64,000 bases of DNA from Microbacterium thalli. Its GTDB lineage: Bacteria > Actinomycetota > Actinomycetes > Actinomycetales > Microbacteriaceae. The notes under the pieces are model-generated. The model saw nothing but the letters and a program-made list of their open reading frames with translations. It did no database searches and was not told the DNA's origin. Below are positions 16,861 through 26,140 of the stretch, piece by piece. Position numbers and translations under genes: made by a program. Each line of letters starts with the position of its first letter. The first letter of the stretch is position 1. The stretch covers positions 434,001 through 498,000 of the forward strand of contig NZ_JAQZCH010000002.1 in NCBI RefSeq assembly GCF_028737325.1. Direction: 5' to 3'.

Positions 16861-18342
16861 GTGCTCCCCGACACGGCCTCCCCGTCTTCCCTCGCGCCCA
16901 GCGGCATCGACCCCGCCGATCTCGACGCGACCCTGCGCGTTCTGGCGCAGCTCGCCGACGTCGACCACCGGCATCCCGATTACGCCACCGTCCGCCAGGC
17001 GACCGCCGCCATGTTCAAGGCGGCGAAGAAGGTGCGCCGACGCGAGATCCGGGATGCCGTCGCCTCGGCCGACCGCGCGGTCGTCCACGCCACGGCGACG
17101 GGAGCCCCCGACCGTATCGATGATGAGACCCGCGGCATCCCCATCTCGTCGTCGACGACGGCGCCGATCGCCGGCACGCTGATCAAGGCGCGCGCCTGCT
17201 ACATCTGCAAGCAGCCGTACACGATCGTCGACGCCTTTTATCACCAGCTCTGCCCGGATTGCGCGGCGATGAGCCACGCCAAGCGCGATGCCCGCACCGA
17301 CCTCTCCGGCCGCCGCGCCCTGCTGACGGGCGGTCGCGCGAAGATCGGCATGTACATCGCGCTGCGACTGCTGCGCGATGGTGCTCACACGACGATCACG
17401 ACGCGCTTCCCGCGCGATGCGGTGCGCCGGTTCCGGAGCCTGCCCGACTCGGCCGAGTGGATCGACCGCCTCAAGGTCGTGGGCATCGACCTGCGTGATC
17501 CCGCCCAGGTCGTCGGGCTCGCCGATGACGTCGCCGCGGCGGGACCGCTCGACATCCTCATCAACAACGCGACGCAGACCGTCCGCCGCTCCCCCGGCGC
17601 CTACCAGCCGCTCGTCGACGCCGAGCTGTCACCGCTGCCCGACGGCCCGTTGCCCGAGCTCGTCACGTTCGGGCACACCAATGACATGCATCCGCAGGCG
17701 CTCGAGCGCTCCGTCAACGCGCACCCGATCCTCGCCGCCGCGGCCTCCCGCGCCGACGAGCTGACCGAGCAGGCGATGGCCGCGGGGTCGAGCTCGCTCG
17801 AGCGCCTCGCCGCCGGCACCGCGATCGACGCGGGCGGGCTCATCCCCGACCTCGACGGCGTCAACTCGTGGACGCAGCGCGTCGGCGACGTGGATCCCCT
17901 CGAGATGCTCGAGGTGCAGCTGGCGAATACGACGGCGCCGTTCCTGCTCGTGTCGAAGCTGCGCGCCTCGCTCGCCGCGAGCCCGGCGCGGCGGACCTAC
18001 GTCGTCAACGTCAGCGCGATGGAGGGGGTGTTCAACCGGGGCTACAAGGGCCCGGGCCACCCGCACACCAACATGGCCAAAGCCGCGGTGAACATGCTGA
18101 CACGCACGAGCGCGCGCGAGATGTTCGAGGCCGACGGCATCCTCATGACAAGCGTCGACACCGGCTGGATCACCGACGAGCGCCCGCATCCGACGAAGGT
18201 GCGCCTGGCCGAAGAGGGCTTCCACGCTCCGCTCGACCTCGTCGACGGCGCCGCCCGTGTCTACGACCCGATCGTCCGCGGCGAGGCCGGTGAGGACATC
18301 TTCGGCGTCTTCCTCAAGGACTACTCCCCCGGCGCATGGTGA
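16861..18342 (+). CDS. SDR-fold protein with an N-terminal four-cysteine motif
   Basis: This 493-residue protein joins a helical N-terminal region (1-105), a C-x2-C-x14-C-x2-C motif (Cys113, 116, 131, 134; likely zinc) and a Rossmann SDR domain from about residue 148. The nucleotide loop is TGGRAKIG (156-163) and the NNA motif is at 235-237. A 100-residue insertion separates NNA from the active-site half. The usual Tyr of YxxxK is Thr403 in HPHTNMAKAA, with Lys407 and a possible catalytic Ser385 kept. The substrate is unknown, and dehydrogenase activity is doubtful without the tyrosine. The start is set by the adjacent -10 box; frame upstream of it is possible but has no site. Confidence 0.82.
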   Translation: MLPDTASPSSLAPSGIDPADLDATLRVLAQLADVDHRHPDYATVRQATAAMFKAAKKVRRREIRDAVASADRAVVHATATGAPDRIDDETRGIPISSSTTAPIAGTLIKARACYICKQPYTIVDAFYHQLCPDCAAMSHAKRDARTDLSGRRALLTGGRAKIGMYIALRLLRDGAHTTITTRFPRDAVRRFRSLPDSAEWIDRLKVVGIDLRDPAQVVGLADDVAAAGPLDILINNATQTVRRSPGAYQPLVDAELSPLPDGPLPELVTFGHTNDMHPQALERSVNAHPILAAAASRADELTEQAMAAGSSSLERLAAGTAIDAGGLIPDLDGVNSWTQRVGDVDPLEMLEVQLANTTAPFLLVSKLRASLAASPARRTYVVNVSAMEGVFNRGYKGPGHPHTNMAKAAVNMLTRTSAREMFEADGILMTSVDTGWITDERPHPTKVRLAEEGFHAPLDLVDGAARVYDPIVRGEAGEDIFGVFLKDYSPGAW

Positions 18343-19466
18343 GACTGCCCGCGCCCGGGAACCGCGTCGTCGTGCGATACCTGCTGCCCGACGGCCAGGC
18401 GACCGACGCCCTCGGCGAACTGCTGAGCGCGGACGACGACATCGTCGTGGTCGACGGCAAGCGCGGCGTCGAGCGCATCCGCCGCTCGGACATCGTCGCC
18501 GCCAAGCCGGTGCCTCCGCCGCCGGCGCCGCGGCCGCGCCGCACCTGACCGCGGTCCACCTGTGCGTGCGACCGGCGCATAGCCCGAACGCCAGAACCAG
18601 ACCCAGAGCGCGACGGTCGCGGCCGCGTACAGCACGATCCACCAGGGGAACCCCGGCACGCTCGGGCGGCTACCCGCCGCGTCCAGGTCACCCTGCGGCG
18701 TGGGGTCGACGCGTTCGCCCGTGATGAGGATGCGCTGGGTGTTGACACCGAGCGGTGTGCAGGTGACGAGAGTCGCCAGATCTCGGCCGGGCACCGCGCG
18801 GATCTCCTCCGTGGCGTCCGGCTCCACAACCTTGATCTCGAACACGCGATAGGTGAAGACCTCACCGAGGACTTCGATGCTGAACGTGTCGCCGTTGCTC
18901 ACTTTGTCGAGGTCGGTGAACATCGTGGCCGTCGCGAGACCGCGGTGGCCGGTCAACACGGTCCGCTTCCCCTCGCCTCCCACCGGCAGCGACGTGCCCT
19001 CGAGGTGCCCGACGCCTTTCAACAGCGTCTTGTCGCTCGTGCCGTGATACACGGGCAGGTCGACGTTGATCGTCGGGATGCGCAGTCGAGCCAGCATCCC
19101 CGTCGGCGACGGGTTGAGCAAGCTCCCGTAGTCGAGTTCGGCTGTCGACGCTCCGGTCCCGGCCGCGACGTTGCTGCCACCGGCGAACAGGGCCCCGGAC
19201 TCGAGGAGGTCGTTGTAGTGGCGGGCGTCGTCGAGCATGCGCTCGATCTCGGCCCGCGCCTTGGCGGAGTTCGCCTGCGTCTGGTCGTACGTCACGTTGG
19301 ACTGGTTGTACTGCGACACCCAGCTCGCCGCCGTGGGATACGTGAACAGCGTGATGCCGGCCTGCACGAGAAGAGCGACCGTCAGACTCAATGCGCTGAA
19401 TCTCCACGGGTGGCGCAACGCAGGGGTGCCCGTCGCGGTGGGGCGTCGTCTCCGTGGGCTCATCAT
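18321..19466 (-). CDS. srtC: Class C sortase (pilus assembly)
   Basis: Class C sortases are membrane transpeptidases that polymerise pilins through LPXTG signals. The 381-residue frame has an N-terminal membrane segment (23-44) and the catalytic triad His174 (VLTGHRGLA), Cys236 (LVTCTPLG) and Arg245 (RILITGER). A second membrane segment at 274-292 is typical of class C. From about residue 307 the frame runs antisense through the small plus-strand gene and the 3' end of the SDR gene before its first stop; this Arg/His/Asp-rich tail is unlike sortases. The start MMSPRRRR has AGGTGA immediately upstream. The gene follows the pilin gene. Confidence 0.93.
   Translation of the reverse strand: MMSPRRRRPTATGTPALRHPWRFSALSLTVALLVQAGITLFTYPTAASWVSQYNQSNVTYDQTQANSAKARAEIERMLDDARHYNDLLESGALFAGGSNVAAGTGASTAELDYGSLLNPSPTGMLARLRIPTINVDLPVYHGTSDKTLLKGVGHLEGTSLPVGGEGKRTVLTGHRGLATATMFTDLDKVSNGDTFSIEVLGEVFTYRVFEIKVVEPDATEEIRAVPGRDLATLVTCTPLGVNTQRILITGERVDPTPQGDLDAAGSRPSVPGFPWWIVLYAAATVALWVWFWRSGYAPVARTGGPRSGAARPRRRRRRHRLGGDDVRAADALDAALAVDHDDVVVRAQQFAEGVGRLAVGQQVSHDDAVPGRGQSHHAPGE
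18336..18548 (+). CDS. Small conserved protein (resembles the N-terminal strand-rich part of actinobacterial acetyltransferases)
   Basis: The 70-residue product starts MVRLPAPGNRVVVRYLLPDG and ends in a proline-rich tail. It resembles, from memory, the short N-terminal SH3-like segment (RVVVRxRLPDG...TDxLGEL...) that precedes the GNAT domain in some actinobacterial acetyltransferases, and similar stand-alone proteins of unknown function (possibly DUF6725). The ATG overlaps the SDR stop by seven bases, so it is probably co-translated. The whole gene lies antisense to the 3' part of the sortase frame. Function unknown. Confidence 0.65.
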   Translation: MVRLPAPGNRVVVRYLLPDGQATDALGELLSADDDIVVVDGKRGVERIRRSDIVAAKPVPPPPAPRPRRT

Positions 19467-19500
19467 TCACCTGTTTCGAGGGGGCATGGAGGAACGAACG

Positions 19501-19533
19501 ATGGGGTGGGGAATCCAAGGTTCCCCACCCCAT
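19501..19533 (-). terminator. Hairpin between pilin and sortase genes
   Basis: A perfect 13-bp inverted repeat (ATGGGGTGGGGAA and complement) with a seven-base loop lies after the pilin stop and before the sortase start. It probably makes the pilin mRNA more abundant than the sortase mRNA by partial termination or 3'-end protection. Confidence 0.72.
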
Positions 19534-19584
19534 CCGGCATCGGGCGTCAGCCGGATCAGACGTGGCCGACCTCCCGGAGGGCGA

Positions 19585-21072
19585 TCAGAGGCTCGAGACT
19601 CCTGCGGCCTCTCCCTCTTCCTGCTGGCGTCGACGAGCCGCGAGCAGGAAGTACGCGCCCACACCGAGGGCGACGAGGGCCGCACCCGCTCCGAGCAGCA
19701 CAGCCGTTCCCGACCCACCGGTCAGCGGCAGCGAGGGGAGGTCGCCCTCGGCAGAACCGATCTGCTCGTTGACGACGGTGACCGATGAGTCAGCGCCGGC
19801 GACCTCGAACAGGAGACCGCCCTGAAGGCCGCGGTAACCGGCGGGCACCACGGTCTCGTACACGCAGTAGGCACCGGCGGCGAGGACGCGCGACGGGGTG
19901 AGGCCGTCAGCACCCGACGTCTCACCGCTCAGCACGCGCTCCGCGTCTGCCGCGGGCTCGGCAGGGCAGGACGTCGCCGAAGCGTCGGCAGCATAGACGT
20001 CGAACTGCGCACCGGCGAGGGGGACGTTCGAGGTCGCGCCACGGTTCTGGGCTTCCTTCATGATGCGAGCGCCCGCGAAGAACTCATCCGGGTCGACGAC
20101 GGAGGTGTCGCCCGTCGCGCCGTTGACGGTGATCTCGGCCGTGTTCGAGGTGTCACCGGTTCCGATCGCGTCGGCGTTGATCGTGAGGACGAGCACCCCG
20201 CCGATGTTGGCGTCGAGGGCCGCGAGACCGGAGGTGGTCATCTCGAAGACGATCACATCGCCGCCGTTGCCCGACGGTGCGGTGAGGGTGTAGTCCGTTC
20301 CCTCGGCCAGCGGCACGTCCCGGCCCGCCGCATCGCGCAGCGTCACGGAAGCCGCGGTGTACTGCAGCGACGCCGACAGGGCGTCCCGGATCCGGAACTG
20401 AGTGTAGGTCTCGCCCGCGGCGAGCGGGTTGATCGGAACCGTGACGTCGAAGGCGACCTGATCTCCGACGATCGAACCGTTCTTCGTGGCCCCCGAGCCG
20501 GCGAGCACGTTCTTGGGGTAGATCGCCGGGTGGTAGTTCCAGACGTCGCCCGTGCCCGTTCCCGGATACGGAACGGTCAGCAGAGTCGGTTCGGCGACGG
20601 CGACGGCGTTCGCCGGCTTCGTCGACTCGTAGACGACATATGCTCTGTCAGCGGGAAGCGATGCGAACGTCGTGCCGCCCGTCGCGGCATCCGTGGCCTG
20701 TTCCGCCCCGCAGGACGTCGACAGGGCGGTCCCGCTTTCCATGACGACAGGCGTGCCGTCCGCGGTGAGCGTGATCGTGATGTTCTTCAGGCGGTCCCAG
20801 TCGGACGGGATGCTGAGGTCGACGTCGTCGATCGAGCACGTCGTGAAGCCAGCGACCACGGGACTGGCGCCCGTCGTGTCGAGGATCGAGCCGTCATTGG
20901 GGCCGAAGTCGCCATCGGGCTGCTCGAGTTTGAACACCGTGATGGATCCCTCGCCTCCCTCGCCCGGCGCTGCGGTGGCCGGCGTCGCGACCATCGTCAG
21001 CCCGACTGCGGCGAGTGTCGTCGCCGAGAACAGAGCTACCGCTCGAGATCGGCGTGATGCTGTGACTGTCAC
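19585..21072 (-). CDS. SpaH/EbpB-family LPXTG major pilin
   Basis: This is the probable pilus shaft subunit. The 495-residue product has a signal peptide ending in ATPATA (cut near residue 35), the pilin motif WNYHPAIYPKN (178-188) whose Lys187 forms the intersubunit bond, and an E-box YCVYETVVPAGY with Glu406. The sorting signal LPLTG (448-452) is followed by a hydrophobic stretch and an Arg-rich tail. The GTG at 21072 is chosen over an ATG at 21087 because AAAGGA is six bases upstream of it. It lies between the large LPXTG gene and the sortase gene. Confidence 0.94.
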   Translation of the reverse strand: MTVTASRRSRAVALFSATTLAAVGLTMVATPATAAPGEGGEGSITVFKLEQPDGDFGPNDGSILDTTGASPVVAGFTTCSIDDVDLSIPSDWDRLKNITITLTADGTPVVMESGTALSTSCGAEQATDAATGGTTFASLPADRAYVVYESTKPANAVAVAEPTLLTVPYPGTGTGDVWNYHPAIYPKNVLAGSGATKNGSIVGDQVAFDVTVPINPLAAGETYTQFRIRDALSASLQYTAASVTLRDAAGRDVPLAEGTDYTLTAPSGNGGDVIVFEMTTSGLAALDANIGGVLVLTINADAIGTGDTSNTAEITVNGATGDTSVVDPDEFFAGARIMKEAQNRGATSNVPLAGAQFDVYAADASATSCPAEPAADAERVLSGETSGADGLTPSRVLAAGAYCVYETVVPAGYRGLQGGLLFEVAGADSSVTVVNEQIGSAEGDLPSLPLTGGSGTAVLLGAGAALVALGVGAYFLLAARRRQQEEGEAAGVSSL

Positions 21073-21140
21073 AGGATTTCCTTTCATTAGGGGGACATCG
21101 TGAGATCAGATCGGTCCTGTGCAAGGTCCGACCAGGCCTC

Positions 21141-24100
21141 CTACTCGGAGATGCCGGGCAGGAGCCAGGAGTGCGTACCGCGCCGACGGATCAGCTGTGT
21201 GATCGCGGCTGCGATCAGGACGCCCGCCGCCGACACCAGGAAGATCCAGCTGCCGATTCCTCCGGTCAGCGGAAGCCCGGGCACGTCCCGCGGCGATGCC
21301 GCGAGGATGCGGAACACGTGTTCGTGCCCCTGTCGGATGGTCTCGGGCTCCGAGAGGGTCGCCGGTGACCAGCAGGAGTCGTCGACCCCGTCGGGATCCG
21401 TGACACCGGCCCGGCACCCACCCCGGTCGAGGTCGAGCCGTTGGACAGCGACGATCGACAGCCCGTCCGGGGTCGCGGCAGTCAGGGCGTACTCCGCGGG
21501 AAGCGCCTGTCGGGCGTTCACGTCGGCGTCGAGGGCGAAGTCGAACTGTCCGCCGGCGTGCGCAGCGGTCAGCGCCCACCCCTCGGCGGGAGACTCGGTG
21601 GGGCCACCGACCTGTTTGACGAACAGGCCGACGTGAGCACTCTGATTGGTGATGCGGCACCTGATCGGCGTCGCAATCGCATCACGAGCGCCCACGGTGA
21701 GCGTCTGCCGGTCCGCATCGAACACATTGCCCGGCAGTGCATCGCCGTGCGCGTCGGTGCAGACCGCGGGGCCCTTCTGCGCGTAGAGCGCCGCGCTCGC
21801 CTCCGGTGCCGGCTCGCTGCGAAGTCGTTCGCCGAGGGTGTAGGTGACGTCGCGATCCACACGCACTTCGCCGTTCCCGTTGATGACCTGGATCGCCTCT
21901 GCGTCGGCGACGGTGATCTCCCAGTTGTCGGGCGACGGGGTCTCCACGGTCATCAGATCTCCCGCAACCGGTGCCACCGTCTTCTCGCCCGTGATCGGCA
22001 GAGTCGGCTCGAGGGTGCTGAAGCTGAACCGGCACGTGACGTCGTCACCGAGTTGCGGCGTCACTGTCGCGGAATCCGCATCGACCGCCGTCTCCTTCAC
22101 CTCACCGGTGACGGTGTCGGTGCACGCCGCGCCGAGGAGCACGACGTTCTCCGGGATATTCACGCCCGTGATGCCGACCGGTGAGCCGACCGAGCTCACC
22201 GCGTGGACGGCGGTGGAGAATGCGCTGGTCTCGGTGTTCTCCACGGTGATGGTGGCCGTGTTCGAGGACACGTCGGACTGGATGACGTTGTCGAGCGAGA
22301 ACTCGAATGTGACCGGCGTCTCGCCGTGCTCCATGTCGACGCCGACGCGAACGATCGCGGGAGCGACGTGGTAGGCGACATCCTCCACCTCGCCCGGGAC
22401 GGCCCAGGGCCGGGTATCCGCTGCCTGCGAACCACGAGCCGGGTTGAAGAGGCCGCTGAGGTTGTCGTTGGCATCCAACTCCACCGTGTCGGGAGCAGCG
22501 ATGAACCGCGCCTGGATCTGTTCCATCCCGCTCGGAAGAATCGGGGCGACCAGAGTCCCGTCCGCGACGCCCTCCACCGCCTTCGCGGAGAACACCGGAC
22601 CACCTGTGACCGCGGTGTCGGTGGAGCGGGCCTGCCAGCCTCGGACATGCGCGCGGTCGGCGAGCGTTCCCCGGACGTCAGCGCGCACCGGGTAACTCTT
22701 GCCCGACGCGAGGGCCTCCCCCTGCAGATCTCGCGGCCCGGCAGATTCGGTGAGGAGGGAGATCCCGTCGTCCGAGGGATGAGCTGACGCGTTCGCGTCG
22801 GGTGTGCCGTCGAGGTAGCGACCCGGAAGCTCACCGAGATGCAGATGGGACGGGTCGGCCGACGTGAGCCGGGGCCCCTGCTGGTCGATCGTGGTGCGAT
22901 ACGGCGGGTTCTGTGCATCGCCGAAGGAGCTGACGGCGCTGATCCCGAAGTTCGTATCGAAGATGGCCGACGTCCCCGTGACGACGGCACGCGACTGCAC
23001 CGGGAACCGTGCGGTCTCCGCTGCCGCGATCGTCGATCCGATCGGGCCGAGGTTCGGGTCGACATAGGCGTCGATGGGCAGATTGCCCGCGCAGGGTCCG
23101 GAAGTGGTCATGGCCGTGCTGTGCCCGTCCACGAAGCAGGCTGCCGTGACCGTGATCGCGTCACCGCTGGCGCCCTCGGCGACGTGCCCTGCGGAAGCAT
23201 AGGTCTGGACCGCGTTCACGCCACCGATCTGCGGCTGCACGAGTCGCACGATGTAGGTGCCGGGACCGCCCGTGAGGAAGGAGTAGTTTCCCGAGCCGTC
23301 GGTCAGCCGGGTACCCGCAAGAACGAGCGACCCGTCCGCGTTCTCGCGGTAGAGGGCGATGGTCTGACCGCTCACGCCGCGGGCGTCGCGTTTCGACGTG
23401 CCATCCGGGGAGTCGTACACGACCCCCTGGATGACCGACGCCGTCTGTCCGCTCGCGAGATCGCGCACGTCCGACACGGGGCTGATGGTCGAGCCCGTTG
23501 AGTCACGCACATGCGTCGTGTAGCCCGAGATCGTGTCGATGGCGTAGAGGTTCGCGCCGGCGTTCATCGCGCCGACGTACAGCTTGCCGTTCAAGAAGGC
23601 CGCACCGTAGAGGTTCGCGAGGGTGGCTGCGGTCGGCGCACCGCTGCCGTCGCCGAACCTTCCCGCGAATGTCCGCACAGCCGAAGACGTCTCGTTCGGA
23701 TCCGCGGACAGCATCGTGACGACGTTGTACGTCCAGCCCGAGTTGTGGTCGCCCGGAACGACGCGCACGACGTAGCCCCGCAGTTGAGAGACGGGGGCGC
23801 CTGCGGTGGACAGCGGCGCCCACTGGGACCCATCCCCCGTTGCCGGAGCACGGCCGAGCACGAGCAGGTAGGCGTTCCCCGCGCTGTCGAGAGCGAAGTC
23901 GGAGCCGACGTAGCCGAGACGGCCACCGCATCCGTTCGCCGTTCCGAAGATCGCGTCCGACGGCGTCGCCGGCTCGATCTTCCCGGAGGGCAGGTAGCTA
24001 CCGTCGGAGGGATCGAAGATCATCATCCGGTAGTCGCGACCCAGCCCGGCGCACTCGCCGCCGCCGAAGTAGAGCTCGCCGGTGCGTTGGAACACTTCAC

Positions 24101-24764
24101 CGCCGGACCAGTAGTCGTACGCGCGCGGGCGGTCCGACTCCTGGGGGTGATCGGGGTGAGTCGCGGCGAGGAAGGGGCTGGGCACCACGAACTGCGTGGC
24201 CGTGGTCTCGCCCGCGTCGAAAGCACGGACGGCCTTCCAACTCCCGGCGGCGCCGGCGGGCCGGGGCGGAAGCTGTACGCCCGGGGCCTGAACGCCGTTG
24301 GCGGCCGCCCACGACCAGTAGTAAGCCCGGCTCTGCCCGGTGAAGTTCCCGGCGTCGACCGCCATCGTGGTGATCTGCGAGTCACCCGACGTGAGGGCGC
24401 CCGTCGACGCGACGGTCCACCCCTGCTGCATGCTGACCCGCGACGAGGCCACGTTGCCGTCCGCGTCGGTCGTGAACCGACCGGACCAGCCGGACGCCGT
24501 CAGGTTGGTTCCGCCCTCCGTCTGCACCCGCGGCACGCCGACCCCCGCGATGTAGAGGGTCTGATCGTCCCAGGTGACGGGATCACTGACGCCGTAGTAG
24601 GAGGGTTGCGTGATCGCCCCGATCGGGTTGTTCCCCGCTGCCGTCGCCGAGGGGACGACGGTCAGCGACACCGCGATCGCAGCGGCCGCCGATCCGACCG
24701 CAGCGCGTCTCCTGCTGCGCCTGCGACGCAACCCGCGCTCCACATCCACCGATCTCATGCTCAT
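21141..24764 (-). CDS. Large LPXTG cell-wall-anchored protein, probable pilus tip adhesin
   Basis: The 1207-residue protein has a signal peptide (Arg-rich start, cleavage near PSATAA, residue 43), a large N-terminal region (45-445) with repeating aromatic/Gly segments that may be a beta-propeller, and an SdrD B-like domain (about 455-525; VIQGVVYDSPDGT, GSGNYSFLTGGPGTYIVRL). More beta-rich segments with scattered cysteines follow. The sorting signal LPLTG (1164-1168) precedes a membrane segment and RRR. An internal LPITG (922-926) has no membrane segment after it. The ATG at 24764 has AGGGAG seven bases upstream. First position in the locus and size suggest the tip adhesin; no ligand can be inferred. 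Confidence 0.85.
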   Translation of the reverse strand: MSMRSVDVERGLRRRRSRRRAAVGSAAAAIAVSLTVVPSATAAGNNPIGAITQPSYYGVSDPVTWDDQTLYIAGVGVPRVQTEGGTNLTASGWSGRFTTDADGNVASSRVSMQQGWTVASTGALTSGDSQITTMAVDAGNFTGQSRAYYWSWAAANGVQAPGVQLPPRPAGAAGSWKAVRAFDAGETTATQFVVPSPFLAATHPDHPQESDRPRAYDYWSGGEVFQRTGELYFGGGECAGLGRDYRMMIFDPSDGSYLPSGKIEPATPSDAIFGTANGCGGRLGYVGSDFALDSAGNAYLLVLGRAPATGDGSQWAPLSTAGAPVSQLRGYVVRVVPGDHNSGWTYNVVTMLSADPNETSSAVRTFAGRFGDGSGAPTAATLANLYGAAFLNGKLYVGAMNAGANLYAIDTISGYTTHVRDSTGSTISPVSDVRDLASGQTASVIQGVVYDSPDGTSKRDARGVSGQTIALYRENADGSLVLAGTRLTDGSGNYSFLTGGPGTYIVRLVQPQIGGVNAVQTYASAGHVAEGASGDAITVTAACFVDGHSTAMTTSGPCAGNLPIDAYVDPNLGPIGSTIAAAETARFPVQSRAVVTGTSAIFDTNFGISAVSSFGDAQNPPYRTTIDQQGPRLTSADPSHLHLGELPGRYLDGTPDANASAHPSDDGISLLTESAGPRDLQGEALASGKSYPVRADVRGTLADRAHVRGWQARSTDTAVTGGPVFSAKAVEGVADGTLVAPILPSGMEQIQARFIAAPDTVELDANDNLSGLFNPARGSQAADTRPWAVPGEVEDVAYHVAPAIVRVGVDMEHGETPVTFEFSLDNVIQSDVSSNTATITVENTETSAFSTAVHAVSSVGSPVGITGVNIPENVVLLGAACTDTVTGEVKETAVDADSATVTPQLGDDVTCRFSFSTLEPTLPITGEKTVAPVAGDLMTVETPSPDNWEITVADAEAIQVINGNGEVRVDRDVTYTLGERLRSEPAPEASAALYAQKGPAVCTDAHGDALPGNVFDADRQTLTVGARDAIATPIRCRITNQSAHVGLFVKQVGGPTESPAEGWALTAAHAGGQFDFALDADVNARQALPAEYALTAATPDGLSIVAVQRLDLDRGGCRAGVTDPDGVDDSCWSPATLSEPETIRQGHEHVFRILAASPRDVPGLPLTGGIGSWIFLVSAAGVLIAAAITQLIRRRGTHSWLLPGISE

Positions 24765-24999
24765 CGCGAAACTCCCTGGCTGCTGACATCTCGGGCACCG
24801 GGAACACCGACATCTGCATCTCGGCGCTCGGTTCCCCTTCGACAGTCAAGGGCCAGCGGTGGCAGGCCGCCGCGCGGAACGAACATGATCAGCAACGACC
24901 GAGGCGCATCCCCGTACCGGGTGGTCTGCTCTCCGTAGGACCGCCGCAGCACCTGCGTCGGCAGGGCGGCGTCATCGGTGGTCGTCTGGGCCGACGCTC

Positions 25000-25058
25000 A
25001 GACACACGAAACGCCCGCGAGCCGAGATCACCGGCTCGCGGGCGTTGCGTGTGTCTGA
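25000..25058. terminator. Terminator after the butanediol dehydrogenase gene
   Basis: A long imperfect hairpin (CAGACACACG and CGCCCGCGAGCC arms with complements, separated by small bulges) lies just past the stop at 25063. The rest of the gap to the pilus locus (24765-24999) shows no gene and no convincing promoter pair. Confidence 0.75.
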
Positions 25059-25062
25059 CGCG

Positions 25063-26115
25063 TCAGGCGTCTGCGCGCACCAGGATCTTCGCGCCGGCGC
25101 CGCCCCGCAGCTTCTCGATAGCCCCCACGACGCCGTCGATCGGAACCTCTTCGACCCACCCGGTCGTGTCGTAGACGCCGCGGGACATCGCGTCGATGAC
25201 CGCGTCGAAGTCGGCCGGCAGATAGGCGAGGGCGCCGGCGATCTCGGTCTCGGCCATCACGAGCTGGGTCGGCGCGAACTCCATCGCTCGCTCGTGGATC
25301 GCCACGACGACGAGGCGCCCGCCGGGGACGAGGCTGGCGAGGCCCGACGTGATGGCGGGTCCGGCTCCGGCGGCGTCGAACGCGACGTCGGCACCACGGC
25401 CGTCGGTGAGCTCGGCGACGGCAGCGGCGAGGTCGCCCGAGACGGGGTCGACGACGGTCGCCCCGAGGGCGGCGATCGTCTCTCGCCGCGAGGCGCTCGG
25501 CTCCGAGACGAGGACCTTGTCCACGCCCTGCGCCTTCAAGGCGAACCAGACGCCGATGCCGATCGGACCGGCACCTGCGATGATCGCGGTCTGCCCCGCC
25601 TTCACGAACGAGCGCTCGACCGCGTGCCACGCGACCGCCATCGGCTCGACGAGTGCGCCCATGCGCAGATCCACGTTCTCGGGAAGCTGGTGCAGCATCG
25701 AGGCCGGAACCGTCGTGTACTCCGCCATGCCGCCGCCGTGGGAGCTGAGGCCGTGGAAGCCGATCTTCTGGCAGGCGTTGAACATGCCCTTCTCGCACGC
25801 GGGGCATGCGCCGCAGTAGTAGACAGGCCAGACGGCGGCGCGATCGCCGACCGAGATGCCTTCGACCCCCTCGCCGATCTCGACGACGGTTCCCGCGAAC
25901 TCGTGACCGAGGATCTGCGGAAGCTGCGCGCCCGTCACGGGGTGCGGCTCGTCGAGCGTGAGGCCCGCGGCTTCCGGAGCGTAGTACACGTGCAGGTCGG
26001 AGCCGCAGATACCCGCGAAGGCGTTCTTCAGCTTCACCTGTCCCGCGCCCACGGTCGGTTCGTCGACGTTCTCCACGCGCAGGTCTTCTTTCGCGTGGAA
26101 CACTGCTGCCTTCAT
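25063..26115 (-). CDS. Zinc-dependent 2,3-butanediol dehydrogenase-like oxidoreductase
   Basis: A 350-residue medium-chain dehydrogenase. Catalytic zinc ligands are Cys37 (AGICGSDLHVYY) with His71-Glu72 (LGHEFAGTVVEIGEGV). The structural zinc cysteines are Cys101, 104, 107 and 115 (CGACPACEKGMFNAC). The NAD site is AGAGPIGIG near 177. The CGSDLH block with the long segment before GHEFAG fits the (R,R)-butanediol dehydrogenase subgroup, but other diol or sugar-alcohol substrates are possible. AGGAG is seven bases before the ATG. A TetR gene 25 bases upstream is probably co-transcribed and may regulate it. Confidence 0.88.
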   Translation of the reverse strand: MKAAVFHAKEDLRVENVDEPTVGAGQVKLKNAFAGICGSDLHVYYAPEAAGLTLDEPHPVTGAQLPQILGHEFAGTVVEIGEGVEGISVGDRAAVWPVYYCGACPACEKGMFNACQKIGFHGLSSHGGGMAEYTTVPASMLHQLPENVDLRMGALVEPMAVAWHAVERSFVKAGQTAIIAGAGPIGIGVWFALKAQGVDKVLVSEPSASRRETIAALGATVVDPVSGDLAAAVAELTDGRGADVAFDAAGAGPAITSGLASLVPGGRLVVVAIHERAMEFAPTQLVMAETEIAGALAYLPADFDAVIDAMSRGVYDTTGWVEEVPIDGVVGAIEKLRGGAGAKILVRADA

Positions 26116-26140
26116 CGTGATCTCCTCTCGTTCGGCTGCG

